Shown here: positions 8,951-17,492 of the stretch, in pieces | Layout of the letters: the number at the start of each line of letters is the position of its first letter | Position numbering within the stretch: position 1 is the stretch's first letter | Assembly: GCF_035920365.1 (NCBI RefSeq) | Contig: NZ_CP109150.1 | Coordinates: 806,001-870,000, forward strand | DNA: 64,000 nt | Source: Micromonospora sp. NBC_01740 | GTDB taxonomy: Bacteria > Actinomycetota > Actinomycetes > Mycobacteriales > Micromonosporaceae | Reading direction: 5' to 3' | The notes under the pieces: model-generated | The model's database searches: none | The model's input: only the letters and a program-made list of their open reading frames with translations | What the model was told of the DNA's origin: nothing | Program-made: the position numbers and the translations under genes

Positions 8951-9529
8951 TCAGCGGCGGTCCGCGCGGGGCCAGGACCGGAACGCGCCGTCCAGCGCGG
9001 CGACCAGGTTGTCGAACGTGGCATCGACAGCGCGGGGCATGCCGAAGCCGCCGGCCGCCTCCAGCGAGACGAACCCGTGCAGGGTGCTACGCAGCATCCG
9101 GGTCGCGTCGACGGCGTCGTCGCCGTCGAGCCCGTAGCCCCGCAGGGTGGCCCGGATCGCCCCGACGGCCCGCTCGCCGGCGGCGACGTGTTCCGGGTCG
9201 GCCGGGTCCGGGACCCGCTGGGTGGCCGGGTAGCGACCGGGGTGCCGGTGCGCGTACGCCCGGTAGGCGGTGGCGACGGCCCGCAGCGCGTCCCCGCCGG
9301 CCCGGCCCGCGGCGGCGGCGGTCAGTTCGTCGGCGAGTTCGGCGGTGGCCAGCGCGGAGAGCTTCTGGGCGAGCGCGTCGGCCCCTCGCACGTGCTTGTA
9401 GAGGCTCGGCAGCGCGACGCCGAGCCGGTTGGCCAGCGCGGCGAGGGTGAGCTGGTCGGCGCCGACCTCGTCGGCGAGGCGGGCCGCCTCGCGCACCACG
9501 CTCGCCTGGGTCAGTCCGGCCCTAGGCAC
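8951..9529 (-). CDS. TetR/AcrR family transcriptional regulator
   Basis: A 192-residue repressor with the TetR helix-turn-helix at about residues 24-46 (LTLAALANRLGVALPSLYKHV) and a C-terminal ligand domain of the WHG/TetR_C_33 kind (GFVSLEAAGGFG). Its start overlaps the end of the upstream alpha/beta hydrolase gene by eight bases, so both are read from one promoter just above the hydrolase. That promoter contains a GCTAA/TTAGC inverted repeat, and autoregulation of the pair is the simplest reading. The inducer cannot be told from sequence. Confidence 0.9.
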   Translation of the reverse strand: MPRAGLTQASVVREAARLADEVGADQLTLAALANRLGVALPSLYKHVRGADALAQKLSALATAELADELTAAAAGRAGGDALRAVATAYRAYAHRHPGRYPATQRVPDPADPEHVAAGERAVGAIRATLRGYGLDGDDAVDATRMLRSTLHGFVSLEAAGGFGMPRAVDATFDNLVAALDGAFRSWPRADRR

Positions 9530-10319
9530 CGGTGACCGCCAGGAACTCGGCGAGCTGGGCGGCGGTGCGCGCCGGCTGGTCTGCGTGCGGGTAGTGGCCG
9601 GAGTCGTCGATCATCCGGGCCTCGGCGGTGGCGAAGAGCCGGCGGGCCGCCCGCGCCCCGGCACCCGGGTCGCGGAAGTCCGGGTCCTTCGTGCCCATCA
9701 GCACCAGCACCGGCTGCCGGACCTCGCGCGCCCGCGCGGTCCAGTGCGGGTCGGCCGGCGCGATCACGCCGCGCATCGCCGCCATCCGGCCGGGCTCGCG
9801 CAGGGTGGCGACCATGGCCTTGCGGTACGCGGCGTCGTCGGCGGGCCGCTCGCACGGGAAGAGCGTGCGGTGGAAGAGCCCGAACAGCCGGGGGCTGCGC
9901 AGCACGGCGGCCAGGGCCACCCGCATGAACGGGTTGAGCTTCGGCTCCTCGGCGAACGGGGCGAGCTGGACGACGCCGTTGACCAGGGCGGGATCGTCGG
10001 CGGCGGCGAAGACCACGGCCGCCGCGCTGGACGAGCTGCCGACGAGGGTGGCCGGTCCGCCGCCGAGGTCGCGGACCACCGCGAGCAGGTCGGCACCGAC
10101 CTCCGCCGGGGCGTACGACGGCCAGCCGGCGCTGGACGCGCCGTGCCCCCGGACGTCCACCGCCGCCACCCGGTGCCCGGCCGCGACGAGCAGCGGGACC
10201 AGGTGGCGGAAGGAGCCGCGGTTCTCCCCCATGCCGTGCGAGAGGACGACGAGCGGCCCCTGCCCGTGCACCTCGTAGGCGATCCGCCCGCCGTCCCGCT
10301 CCACATAGCTAACCGTCAT
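9522..10319 (-). CDS. alpha/beta hydrolase
   Basis: A 265-residue alpha/beta-fold hydrolase. The oxyanion-hole HGMGENRG motif is near residue 28. The nucleophile elbow is LVGSSSSAAAV near residue 100, so the usual GxSxG reads GxSxS. The acid is in LMGTKDPDF and the catalytic His in DDSGHYPHAD. ATG 10319 is chosen because a -10 hexamer lies seven bases upstream, giving a leaderless mRNA, although the open frame extends further. It is co-transcribed with the TetR regulator, which probably responds to a substrate or related compound. Substrate unknown. Confidence 0.85.
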   Translation of the reverse strand: MTVSYVERDGGRIAYEVHGQGPLVVLSHGMGENRGSFRHLVPLLVAAGHRVAAVDVRGHGASSAGWPSYAPAEVGADLLAVVRDLGGGPATLVGSSSSAAAVVFAAADDPALVNGVVQLAPFAEEPKLNPFMRVALAAVLRSPRLFGLFHRTLFPCERPADDAAYRKAMVATLREPGRMAAMRGVIAPADPHWTARAREVRQPVLVLMGTKDPDFRDPGAGARAARRLFATAEARMIDDSGHYPHADQPARTAAQLAEFLAVTGA

Positions 10320-10326
10320 AACCAAT

Positions 10327-10355
10327 AAGCTAATGCAGTTAGCCAACGCCGTCAA
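10327..10355 (-). promoter_or_regulatory. leaderless promoter with overlapping TetR-type operator
   Basis: On the minus strand TTGACG (10350-10355) is separated by 17 bases from TAGCTT (10327-10332), and the hydrolase ATG follows seven bases later. The inverted repeat GCTAA-N5-TTAGC (10329-10343) covers the -10 side, and a further AGCTAAC lies at 10307-10313. This arrangement fits repression by the co-transcribed TetR protein. Confidence 0.65.
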
Positions 10356-10395
10356 GGCTTGACCTCACATCGGCTTCAGGTCGCACGATCGGGTC

Positions 10396-10794
10396 ATGTC
10401 GCTCGCCCCCACGCACCTGCGCATCGCCCGACCGAGCCGCGACCTGGCAGCCGCCGAACGCTTCTGGGTCGGCGGACTCGGCCTCGACGTGCTCTGGCGC
10501 TCCGCCGCCGAGGCGCCGGGCGAGCACGACCTGCTGATGGTCGGCCGGCCGGGCGACCACTGGCACCTGGAACTCGTCGGCGGGGAGCACGCCGTCGCGC
10601 CGACGCCGACCGTCGAGGACCTGCTGGTGCTCTACCTCGACGGCCCCGTCGACGACGGGCTGGTCCGGGAACTGGAACGGGCCGGCGGGACGAGGGTCTC
10701 CGCCGGCCCGTACTGGGACCGCTGGGGGGTGACGGTGGCCGATCCGGACGGCTACCGCCTGGTGCTGAGCACCCGGGGCTGGTCGAACGGCTGA
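10396..10794 (+). CDS. VOC family (glyoxalase-like) protein
   Basis: A 132-residue protein with the paired beta-alpha-beta-beta-beta modules of the vicinal oxygen chelate fold: an opening HLRIARPSRDLAAAERFW and a closing WGVTVADPDGYRLVLS segment. Such proteins bind a metal and act as dioxygenases, isomerases or resistance-type binders. The specific reaction is not visible. The ATG lies six bases after a CACGAT -10-like hexamer, so it may be leaderless. It ends one base before the convergent proline dehydrogenase. Confidence 0.85.
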   Translation: MSLAPTHLRIARPSRDLAAAERFWVGGLGLDVLWRSAAEAPGEHDLLMVGRPGDHWHLELVGGEHAVAPTPTVEDLLVLYLDGPVDDGLVRELERAGGTRVSAGPYWDRWGVTVADPDGYRLVLSTRGWSNG

Positions 10795-10795
10795 C

Positions 10796-11716
10796 CTACT
10801 TCTTCGACAGCACGGCCCGGCCGAAGAACATGAGGTTGGCCGGGCGCTCGGCGAGCCGGCGCATCAGGTAGCCGTACCAGTCCTCGCCGTAGGGCAGGTA
10901 GGTGCGCACGGTGTAGCCCTCGCCGGCCAGCCGGGCCTGCTCCTCCGGACGGATGCCGTAGAGCATCTGGAACTCGAAGCGCTCGGGGCCGCGGTCGAAC
11001 CAGCGGGCCCGGTCCTCCCCGATGGCGATCAGGCGGGGGTCGTGGGTGGCCAGCATCGGGTAGCCGTCGCCGGACATGAGGATGTTCATGCACCGCACGT
11101 AGGACTTGTCCACCTCGCGCGCGGACTGGTAGGCCACCGACTCCGGCTCCTTGTACGCGCCCTTGCACAGCCGGACCCGGGAACCGGCCGTGGCCAGCTC
11201 GCGGCAGTCCGACTCCGTCCGCCGCAGGTACGCCTGGAGCACGGCGCCGGTCGACGGGTGGTCCTTGCGCAGCTTGGCGAGGATGTCCAGCGTCGAGTCG
11301 GTGGTGGTGTGGTCCTCCATGTCCAGGGTGACCGTGGTGCCCGCCTCCTCGGCGGCGGCGCAGATCGCCCGCGCGTTGTCGTAGGCGAGCTGCTCGTCGA
11401 ACATCTGGCCCAGCGCCGACAGCTTGACGCTGACCTCGGCGGCCGGGGTGAGCCCCGCCTCGGCGAGCCGCCGGAGCAGCCCGACGTACTCGTCGCGGGT
11501 GGCGGTGGCCTGCTCGGGGGTGACGGTGTCCTCGCCGAGGTTGTCGAGGGTGACCGCCAGACCGTCGTCGACGAGTTCGCGGGTCGCGCGCAACGCGTCG
11601 TCGGTCTTGGCGCCGGCGACGAACCGGCGGACGAGGTCCCGGCTGAACGGGGCCGTCGCGACGAGCCGCTCGACCTGGGGTGACCGGGAGGCGGCGAGGA
11701 TGACGGTACGGAGCAT
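10796..11716 (-). CDS. proline dehydrogenase
   Basis: A 306-residue FAD enzyme that oxidises proline to pyrroline-5-carboxylate, the first step of proline catabolism. It is the stand-alone PRODH barrel without the PutA aldehyde dehydrogenase half. Family marks include TLDNLGED, EVSVKLSALGQ, VTLDMEDHTTTDSTL, VRLCKGAYKEP and the C-terminal RLAERPANLMFFGR. The partner P5C dehydrogenase is not in the window. Start ATG 11716; the gene ends tail to tail with the VOC gene. Confidence 0.93.
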   Translation of the reverse strand: MLRTVILAASRSPQVERLVATAPFSRDLVRRFVAGAKTDDALRATRELVDDGLAVTLDNLGEDTVTPEQATATRDEYVGLLRRLAEAGLTPAAEVSVKLSALGQMFDEQLAYDNARAICAAAEEAGTTVTLDMEDHTTTDSTLDILAKLRKDHPSTGAVLQAYLRRTESDCRELATAGSRVRLCKGAYKEPESVAYQSAREVDKSYVRCMNILMSGDGYPMLATHDPRLIAIGEDRARWFDRGPERFEFQMLYGIRPEEQARLAGEGYTVRTYLPYGEDWYGYLMRRLAERPANLMFFGRAVLSKK

Positions 11717-11847
11717 GGACCGAGGGTAACGCCCGCCGGTGGCCCCGCGCGGGGCAGCGGGCGCAGCCTCGGTCGCCAGGTCCCAACACCGTCACAGGCA
11801 CCGACCGGGGGCGGACGGCGGTGGCCCCCATCGGTTACAACGATGAC

Positions 11848-12117
11848 GTGGAACAACGCCCCCGCCGCCGGCTCCGGTCGGCCTCCGTGCAGCTCGGCGC
11901 GCTCACCGTCCTCGCGCTCACCCTCTCCGGCTGCAACATGTCCTCGGACGACGACGATGACGACTGCGCCCTCGGCCCCGTGGGCGGCGGCGAGACGGTG
12001 GCCCTGGCGCTGCGGGCGCCCACGGTGACCGCCGGGCGCACCGCGCCGGAGCCGGCCGCTGCGGCGGTGCCCGACCGGGGCGGCTTCGGCACCCACCTCG
12101 CCTCCTGCGGCGGCTGA
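11848..12117 (+). CDS. small lipoprotein
   Basis: An 89-residue predicted lipoprotein: basic N-terminus, hydrophobic core and lipobox LSGC near residue 30, then a run of six Asp and an Ala/Pro-rich tail ending in CGG. Function unknown. GTG 11848 is preferred because TACAAC (11836-11841) lies six bases upstream, the leaderless spacing seen at other starts here. The stop is one base before the start of the glutathionylspermidine synthase-like gene, so the two form an operon. Confidence 0.7.
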   Translation: MEQRPRRRLRSASVQLGALTVLALTLSGCNMSSDDDDDDCALGPVGGGETVALALRAPTVTAGRTAPEPAAAAVPDRGGFGTHLASCGG

Positions 12118-12118
12118 G

Positions 12119-13285
12119 GTGCGCCGGGAGTCGGTCACCCCCCGCCCGGACTGGGACGCCACGATCCGCTCCCAGGGCCTGGTGTACGTCGACACCGAGC
12201 TGCCCGACGGCGGCATCATGTCGTACTGGGACGAGACCGCCGCGTACGCGTTCGAGCTGGACGAGGTGCTGCGGCTGGAGGAGGCGACCGAGGAGCTGCA
12301 CCGGATGTCGGTCGCCGCCGCCGAGCACGTCGTCGCGCGCAACCGCTACGCCGAGTTCGGCATCCCCGCCTGGGCGGCCGAGGCCGTGGCCCGGTCGCTG
12401 CGCGAGGCGCCGCCCGCCCTCTACGGGCGCTTCGACCTCGCCTACGACGGCAGCTGGCCGCCGAAGATGCTGGAGTACAACGCCGACACCCCCACCGCGC
12501 TGGTCGAGGCGAGCATCATCCAGTGGTACTGGCTGGAGCACACCCGACCGGAGCTGGACCAGTGGAACAGCCTGCACGAGCGCCTCGTCGAGGCCTGGGC
12601 GAAGATCGGCGCGGGGCTGCACGACCGCCGGGTGCACGTGGTCTGGTCCAACGAGGAGGAGTCCGGCGAGGACCACATGACCGCCGGCTACCTCGCCGAG
12701 ACCGCCCGCCAGGCCGGGCTGGAGGTCACGCTCCAGCCGATCCAGCGGCTCGGCTGGGACGGCCGCCGCTTCGTCGACGCGGCCGACCAGCCGGTCACCA
12801 CCTGCTTCAAGCTCTACCCCTGGGAGTGGATGCTCGCCGAGCCGTACGGGCCGCTGGCGTTGGAGCCGGGCACCCCGACGACCTGGATCGAGCCGGCGTG
12901 GAAGCTGCTGCTGTCGAACAAGGCGCTGCTCGCCGTGCTCTGGGAGCTGTACCCCGGCCACGAGCTGTTGCTGCCCGCGTACCTCGACTCGCCGCGCGGC
13001 ATGACCGAGTACGTGGCCAAGCCGCTGCTCGGCCGCGAGGGCGGCTCGGTGCGGATCGTCACGGGCGACACCGAGATCACCAACCCGGGGATCTACGGCG
13101 ACGAGGGCTGGTGCTACCAGGAGTTCCGGGCGCTGCCGGAGTTCGCCGGCAACCGGATGGTGCTGGGCAGCTGGATCGTCGACGGCGAGTCGGCCGGGGT
13201 GGGGGTGCGGGAGAGCGCGAGCCTCATCACCGACGGCTACGCGCGGTTCCTGCCGCACTACATCGACGCGCCACGGGTCCCCTGA
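12119..13285 (+). CDS. glutathionylspermidine synthase family protein
   Basis: A 388-residue ATP-grasp type ligase matching the C-terminal synthetase domain of glutathionylspermidine synthase, without the N-terminal amidase domain. Family marks include YDGSWPPKMLEYNADTPT, FKLYPWEWMLAEPYG and EYVAKPLLGREGGSVRI, the last being ATP-grasp. Actinobacteria make mycothiol rather than glutathione, so the natural substrate is probably different and the name describes fold only. It starts with GTG one base after the lipoprotein stop. Confidence 0.88.
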   Translation: MRRESVTPRPDWDATIRSQGLVYVDTELPDGGIMSYWDETAAYAFELDEVLRLEEATEELHRMSVAAAEHVVARNRYAEFGIPAWAAEAVARSLREAPPALYGRFDLAYDGSWPPKMLEYNADTPTALVEASIIQWYWLEHTRPELDQWNSLHERLVEAWAKIGAGLHDRRVHVVWSNEEESGEDHMTAGYLAETARQAGLEVTLQPIQRLGWDGRRFVDAADQPVTTCFKLYPWEWMLAEPYGPLALEPGTPTTWIEPAWKLLLSNKALLAVLWELYPGHELLLPAYLDSPRGMTEYVAKPLLGREGGSVRIVTGDTEITNPGIYGDEGWCYQEFRALPEFAGNRMVLGSWIVDGESAGVGVRESASLITDGYARFLPHYIDAPRVP

Positions 13286-13304
13286 GTCGTCTACGGTTGT
13301 GGGC

Positions 13305-13877
13305 GTGAACTTCGACGCGTACGCCCGGACCGGCGTTGACCTCGTCAACGCCCGCCTGGACGACCTCGACGACCTCCGGGCCCTCTTCCCCGACGACAAC
13401 GCGTGGATGCGCGACGAGGTGGCGGAACGGGACCTCGCGACATTCCGGCGGGCGCAGAAGCGCTTGCGCGACGTCTTCGAGTACGGCACATCCGGGCGGG
13501 ACGCCCAGGCGGTGACCGAGCTCAACGCGCTGCTGGAGGCGTTCCCGGTGCAGCCCCGCATCTCCGGGCACGACTCCAGCGACTGGCACATGCACGTGAC
13601 CAGCCGGGGCGCCTCGGTGAGTGCCGAATACCTGGCCGGCGCCGCCTGGGGGCTGTCGGTCTGGCTCTGCGAGTACGGCAGCGCCCGGTTCGGGGTGTGT
13701 GCCGACGACCGCTGCGGCAACGTCTACCTGGACACCTCGTCCAACTGCTGCCGGCGGTTCTGCTCGGAACGCTGCGCCACCCGCTCGCACGTGGCCGCCC
13801 ACCGCGCCCGCAAGCGCGCGGCCATCGGCGAGCAGGCCGGCGTGAGCAGCAAGGAATCGCTCAGCACGACCGTCTGA
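13305..13877 (+). CDS. CGNR zinc finger transcription regulator
   Basis: A 190-residue protein of the stress-associated CGNR family. The N-terminal ABATE-like domain is followed by a C-terminal zinc finger at about 129-165 with CADDRCGNVYLD, then CCRRFCSERC and a basic AAHRARKR tail. In canonical members the CGNR tetrapeptide comes later; here CGN is followed by V, and the Cys spacing is retained. GTG 13305 follows TACGGT by seven bases, indicating a leaderless message. A broken relative lies at 44238-44474. Confidence 0.85.
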   Translation: MNFDAYARTGVDLVNARLDDLDDLRALFPDDNAWMRDEVAERDLATFRRAQKRLRDVFEYGTSGRDAQAVTELNALLEAFPVQPRISGHDSSDWHMHVTSRGASVSAEYLAGAAWGLSVWLCEYGSARFGVCADDRCGNVYLDTSSNCCRRFCSERCATRSHVAAHRARKRAAIGEQAGVSSKESLSTTV

Positions 13878-13884
13878 CGCCCGG

Positions 13885-13914
13885 CCCGGCCGGCCCTCCG
13901 GTGCCGGCCGGGCA
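13885..13914 (+). terminator. hairpin terminator after the CGNR gene
   Basis: GCCCGGCCGG (13885-13894) pairs perfectly with 13905-13914 around a ten-base loop, eight bases past the stop codon. Confidence 0.65.
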
Positions 13915-13918
13915 CGCG

Positions 13919-13988
13919 CGGCGGCCCTCCGGGCGGCCATCGGGCACGGGGCGGCGGCCCTCCGGGCGTCGATCGGGCACGGCGCGGC
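13919..13988. repeat. two-unit direct repeat of about 32 bp
   Basis: Two adjacent units of the form CGGCCCTCCGGGCGNCNATC followed by GGGCACGG fill the gap between the CGNR gene and the convergent isomerase gene. They differ at a few bases. Confidence 0.6.
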
Positions 13989-13990
13989 GG

Positions 13991-14797
13991 TCAGACGTCG
14001 ACCGGGGACGGGGTGCCGAGGTGCTGGCGGGCGAACGCCAGCGACTCCCGCAGGTCGGCCTCCCGCACGGCGCGGCTCTTCGCGCCCCGGGTGGTCACCT
14101 CCACGGCGACCGAGCCGGTGAAGCCGCGCCCGGCCAGCGAGGCGAGCAGCTCGCCGCAGGGCTGGGTGCCGCGCCCCGGCACCAGGTGCTCGTCGCGGCC
14201 CTCACCCGTGCCGTCACCGAGGTGCACATGGGCCAGGTTGGCCCCCATCCGGTCGGCCATCGCCAGCGAGTCGGTGTGCGAGGCGGCGCAGTGCGACAGG
14301 TCGAGCGTGTAGGAGTCGTACCCCGTCTCGGTCGGGTCCCAGCCCGGGACGTACGGCACGAACTGCCGCCCCGCCATCCGGACCGGGTACATGTTCTCGA
14401 CCGGGAAGCGCAGGTCGGGGTAGTCGGCGGCGATCGTGGCGAGCCCGTCGGCGAAGTTGCGCGCATAGTCCCGCTGCCAGGTGAACGGCGGGTGCACCAC
14501 CACGGTGGGCGCCCCGAGCGTCGCCGCCAGCTCCGCGGAGCGGCGCAGCCGCTCCCACGGGTCGGGGCTCCACACCCGCTGCGTGACCAGCAGGCAGGGC
14601 GCGTGGACGGAGAGCACCGGGACGCCGTAGTGCTCGGCGAGCCCGCGCAGCGCGCCGGCGTCCTGGCTGACGGCGTCGGTCCAGACCATCACCTCGACGC
14701 CGTCGTAGCCGAGCGCGGCGGCCAACTGGAACGCCGCCGCGGTCCGCTCAGGAAAGACCGAGGACGTGGACAGGAGCACGGGGACGCGGGAAGTCAC
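13991..14797 (-). CDS. sugar phosphate isomerase/epimerase family (AP endonuclease 2-like TIM barrel)
   Basis: A 268-residue xylose isomerase-like TIM barrel. Typical marks are the opening [30 protein letters not shown], the metal-site VENMYPV and [19 protein letters not shown]. The substrate is not predictable. GTG 14797 is chosen from alignment with the family start; the frame stays open upstream. The relative Rv0498 occurs beside the same neighbours in mycobacteria. Confidence 0.85.
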   Translation of the reverse strand: MTSRVPVLLSTSSVFPERTAAAFQLAAALGYDGVEVMVWTDAVSQDAGALRGLAEHYGVPVLSVHAPCLLVTQRVWSPDPWERLRRSAELAATLGAPTVVVHPPFTWQRDYARNFADGLATIAADYPDLRFPVENMYPVRMAGRQFVPYVPGWDPTETGYDSYTLDLSHCAASHTDSLAMADRMGANLAHVHLGDGTGEGRDEHLVPGRGTQPCGELLASLAGRGFTGSVAVEVTTRGAKSRAVREADLRESLAFARQHLGTPSPVDV

Positions 14798-14886
14798 ACC
14801 ATCGAGGGTAGCCGGGGTCGATCGACACCTCGTGACGAGAGACCGCAAACCGCCCAGATCACACCGGACCGTCTACCGTTCGCGGC

Positions 14887-15831
14887 TCACACCGGACCGA
14901 GCTGGTCGAGGTGGCGCAGGATCACGCCCTCGCGCAGCGCCCAGGGGCAGATGTCCAGCGCGTCCACGTCCAACTGGCGCAGCACGGCCTCGGCGACGAC
15001 CGCCCCGGCGAGCAACTGGTGGGCCCGGCCGGCGCTGACCCCCTCCAGCTCGGCGAGCTGGGCCGGCGGGATGTGCCGGATGAACCCGAGCACCTGGCGC
15101 AGCCCGGCGCGGGTGAGCCGGCGGGGCGCCCACAGTCCGGCGCCGGAGGGCGCCGCGCCGGCCAGCCGGGCCAGCGTCCGGAACGTCTTCGAGGTGGCCA
15201 CCGGCCGCTCCCAGCCCACCGCGGTCAGCTGCGCGACGGCCGGTTCCAGCAGCCCGTCGACGTACGCCCGCAGCTCGTCGACCGCCTCGGCCGGCGGCGG
15301 CGCCGCGCTGTCGGGGGCCACCCGGAGCCGGTCCCGGGTGAGCCGGCCGGCGCCGAGCGGCAGGGAGACCGCCACGGCCGGGTCCTCGTCGATGCCGGCC
15401 GCTAGCTCCAGCGAGCCGCCGCCGATGTCCAGCACCAGCAGCCGACCAGCCGACCAGCCGAACCAGCGCCGCACCGCCAGGAAGGTCAGCCGCGCCTCGT
15501 CCGCGCCCGGCAGCACCTCCAGGCGTACGTCGGTCTCGTCGCGCACCCGCGCCAGCACCTCGGCGGCGTTGGTGGCGTCGCGGACGGCGGAGGTGGCGAA
15601 CGCGATCAGGTCCTCGGCGCCCAGCCCCACGGCCGCCGCCCTGGCCATGCCGACCGCCTTGACCAGGCCGTCCGCGCCGGCCTCGGTGAGCGCGCCGTCC
15701 GGGCCGATCTGCTCGGCCAGCCGCAGCACGACCTTCTCCGAGTGCGCCGGCCAGGGGTGCGCCCCGTGATGGGCGTCGACCACCAGCAGGTGCACCGTGT
15801 TGGAACCGACGTCGAGGACACCCAGTCGCAT
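14887..15831 (-). CDS. Ppx/GppA family phosphatase
   Basis: A 314-residue exopolyphosphatase or pppGpp phosphatase of the actin-like ATPase fold. The phosphate-1 loop is [12 protein letters not shown] at residues 6-17 and phosphate-2 is [12 protein letters not shown] near residue 140. It lacks the C-terminal HD domain of long Ppx enzymes, as do actinobacterial Ppx1-like forms. It sits near senX3-regX3 and phoU, which fits polyphosphate and phosphate homeostasis. Start ATG 15831. Confidence 0.92.
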   Translation of the reverse strand: MRLGVLDVGSNTVHLLVVDAHHGAHPWPAHSEKVVLRLAEQIGPDGALTEAGADGLVKAVGMARAAAVGLGAEDLIAFATSAVRDATNAAEVLARVRDETDVRLEVLPGADEARLTFLAVRRWFGWSAGRLLVLDIGGGSLELAAGIDEDPAVAVSLPLGAGRLTRDRLRVAPDSAAPPPAEAVDELRAYVDGLLEPAVAQLTAVGWERPVATSKTFRTLARLAGAAPSGAGLWAPRRLTRAGLRQVLGFIRHIPPAQLAELEGVSAGRAHQLLAGAVVAEAVLRQLDVDALDICPWALREGVILRHLDQLGPV

Positions 15832-15905
15832 GCTGAAGACACTAGGGCCAACCGGATTGCGCGGCTCGGCGGACCGGTGGGGGCACCGGGCGTACGCTGG
15901 GCCGG

Positions 15906-16715
15906 GTGACAGGCCAGATCGAACTCCGTGTGCTGGTGGACGACCCGGACGACCCCCGCAGCCGCGAGGTGCCCCTGGACTTTCCCCGGGAGTGGATCGA
16001 GTTCGCCGACCCGGCGGACGACAACCACCTCATCCGGGCCGACCTGACGTGGCTGCTCTCCCGCTGGACGTGCATCTTCGGCCGGGGCTGCCACGGCATC
16101 GTCGCCGGCCGGGCCGCCGACGGCTGCTGCTCGCACGGCGCGTTCTTCACCGACTCCGAGGACGAGCAGCGGGTCCGGGCCGCAGTCAAGCGGCTGACCC
16201 CGGCGACGTGGCAGCACTTCCGGCGCGGGTTCAAGAACTGGACCGAGAACGACACGATCGACGGCAAGAGCTCCGCCCGCCGCACCGCCACCCAGGAGGC
16301 GGACGGGCCGTGCGTCTTCCTCAACGACGCCGGCTTCCCGGGCGGCGCCGGCTGCGCCCTGCACGCGCAGGCGCTGCGCGACGAGGTGCACCCGCTGGAA
16401 TACAAGCCCGACGTCTGCTGGCAGCTGCCGATCCGCCGCGACCAGGAGTGGGTCAAGCGGCCGGACAACACGAAGGTGCTGGTCTCCACGCTCTCCGAGT
16501 TCGACCGGCGGGGCTGGGGTGCCGGCGGGCACGACCTGGACTGGTGGTGCACGTCCTCCACCGACGCGCACGTCGGCAGCGAGCCGATGTACGTCTCGTA
16601 CGGCCCGGAGCTGACCGCACTCGTGGGCGCCCCCGCGTACGCGAAGCTGGCCGAGGTGTGCGGGGCGCGCAGGCGGCAGGGCATGGTCGCCCCGCACCCC
16701 GCCGACGGCGCCTGA
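15906..16715 (+). CDS. conserved hypothetical protein with a cysteine cluster
   Basis: A 269-residue soluble protein I cannot assign with certainty. It has a Cys-rich patch [20 protein letters not shown] at about residues 58-77 and further CVFLNDAG and GAGCALHAQ Cys/His positions, consistent with bound metal; the pattern recalls the DUF3109/YkgJ-type families. GTG 15906 follows TACGCT by seven bases (leaderless). It is read opposite to Ppx/GppA and towards the regX3 gene. Confidence 0.75.
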   Translation: MTGQIELRVLVDDPDDPRSREVPLDFPREWIEFADPADDNHLIRADLTWLLSRWTCIFGRGCHGIVAGRAADGCCSHGAFFTDSEDEQRVRAAVKRLTPATWQHFRRGFKNWTENDTIDGKSSARRTATQEADGPCVFLNDAGFPGGAGCALHAQALRDEVHPLEYKPDVCWQLPIRRDQEWVKRPDNTKVLVSTLSEFDRRGWGAGGHDLDWWCTSSTDAHVGSEPMYVSYGPELTALVGAPAYAKLAEVCGARRRQGMVAPHPADGA

Positions 16716-16722
16716 CCGACCG

Positions 16723-16774
16723 ACGACGGGGCCTGCGCGCGGCACGGGGCCCGCGCGCGGCACGGCCCCGTCGT
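16723..16774. terminator. bidirectional hairpin between convergent genes
   Basis: ACGACGGGGCC (16723-16733) pairs perfectly with 16764-16774. The loop carries two copies of a GCGCGCGGCACGG-like repeat. It lies between the hypothetical gene and regX3, which converge. Confidence 0.6.
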
Positions 16775-16785
16775 GCGTACGCCGG

Positions 16786-17469
16786 TCAGGGCTCGAACTT
16801 GTAGCCCAGACCCCGCACGGTGACGATGAAGCGCGGCGCGGACGGCTCCGGCTCGACCTTGGAGCGCAGCCGCTTGACGTGCACGTCGAGGGTCTTGGTG
16901 TCGCCGACGTAGTCGGCCCCCCAGACCCGGTCGATGAGCTGGCCCCGGGTGAGCACCCGGCCCGCGTTGCGCAGCAGCAGCTCCAGCAGCTCGAACTCCT
17001 TGAGCGGTAGCTGGACCGCGGCGCCGTCGACGGTCACCACGTGCCGTTCGATGTCCATCCGGACCGGGCCGGCGGCCAGCGTCGGCCCGCCCGACTCGGC
17101 GGCCTCGGCGCTCTGCCGCCGCAGCACCGCCCGGATCCGGGCGACCAGCTCCCGGGGCGAGTACGGCTTGGTCACGTAGTCGTCGGCGCCGATCTCCAGC
17201 CCGACCACCTTGTCGATCTCACTGTCCCGGGCGGTGACCATGATGATCGGCACGTGCGAGCGCTGCCGGAGCTGCCGGCACACCTCGGTGCCGGACATCT
17301 CGGGCAGCATCAGGTCGAGCAGCACGATGTCGGCGCCGGTCCGGTCGAACTCGGTGAGGGCGGCGGTCCCCGTCGCGGCGACGGACACCTCGAAACCCTC
17401 CTTGCGGAGCATGTACGACAGGGCGTCGGAGAACGACTCCTCGTCCTCGACCACCAGTACGCGGCTCAA
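16786..17469 (-). CDS. regX3: phosphate-responsive response regulator RegX3/PhoP
   Basis: A 227-residue OmpR-type regulator. The receiver domain has the acidic pair in VVEDEESF, the phosphorylated Asp in DIVLLDLMLPEMSG near residue 50 and Lys in TKPYSP. The winged helix DNA-binding domain ends in RFIVTVRGLGYKFEP. It lies 23 bases after senX3 in the same operon. The start is a TTG at 17469 with GGAAAGGAAG just upstream; no ATG or GTG fits the family N-terminus. It should bind the PHO-box-like repeats between senX3 and phoU. Confidence 0.92.
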   Translation of the reverse strand: MSRVLVVEDEESFSDALSYMLRKEGFEVSVAATGTAALTEFDRTGADIVLLDLMLPEMSGTEVCRQLRQRSHVPIIMVTARDSEIDKVVGLEIGADDYVTKPYSPRELVARIRAVLRRQSAEAAESGGPTLAAGPVRMDIERHVVTVDGAAVQLPLKEFELLELLLRNAGRVLTRGQLIDRVWGADYVGDTKTLDVHVKRLRSKVEPEPSAPRFIVTVRGLGYKFEP

Positions 17470-17492
17470 CGGGACTTCCTTTCCATGTGCTG

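Noticed and set aside
17470..17487. ATG start upstream of regX3
   Set aside because: That ATG reads into a TGA within seven codons; the TTG at 17469 matches the family start.
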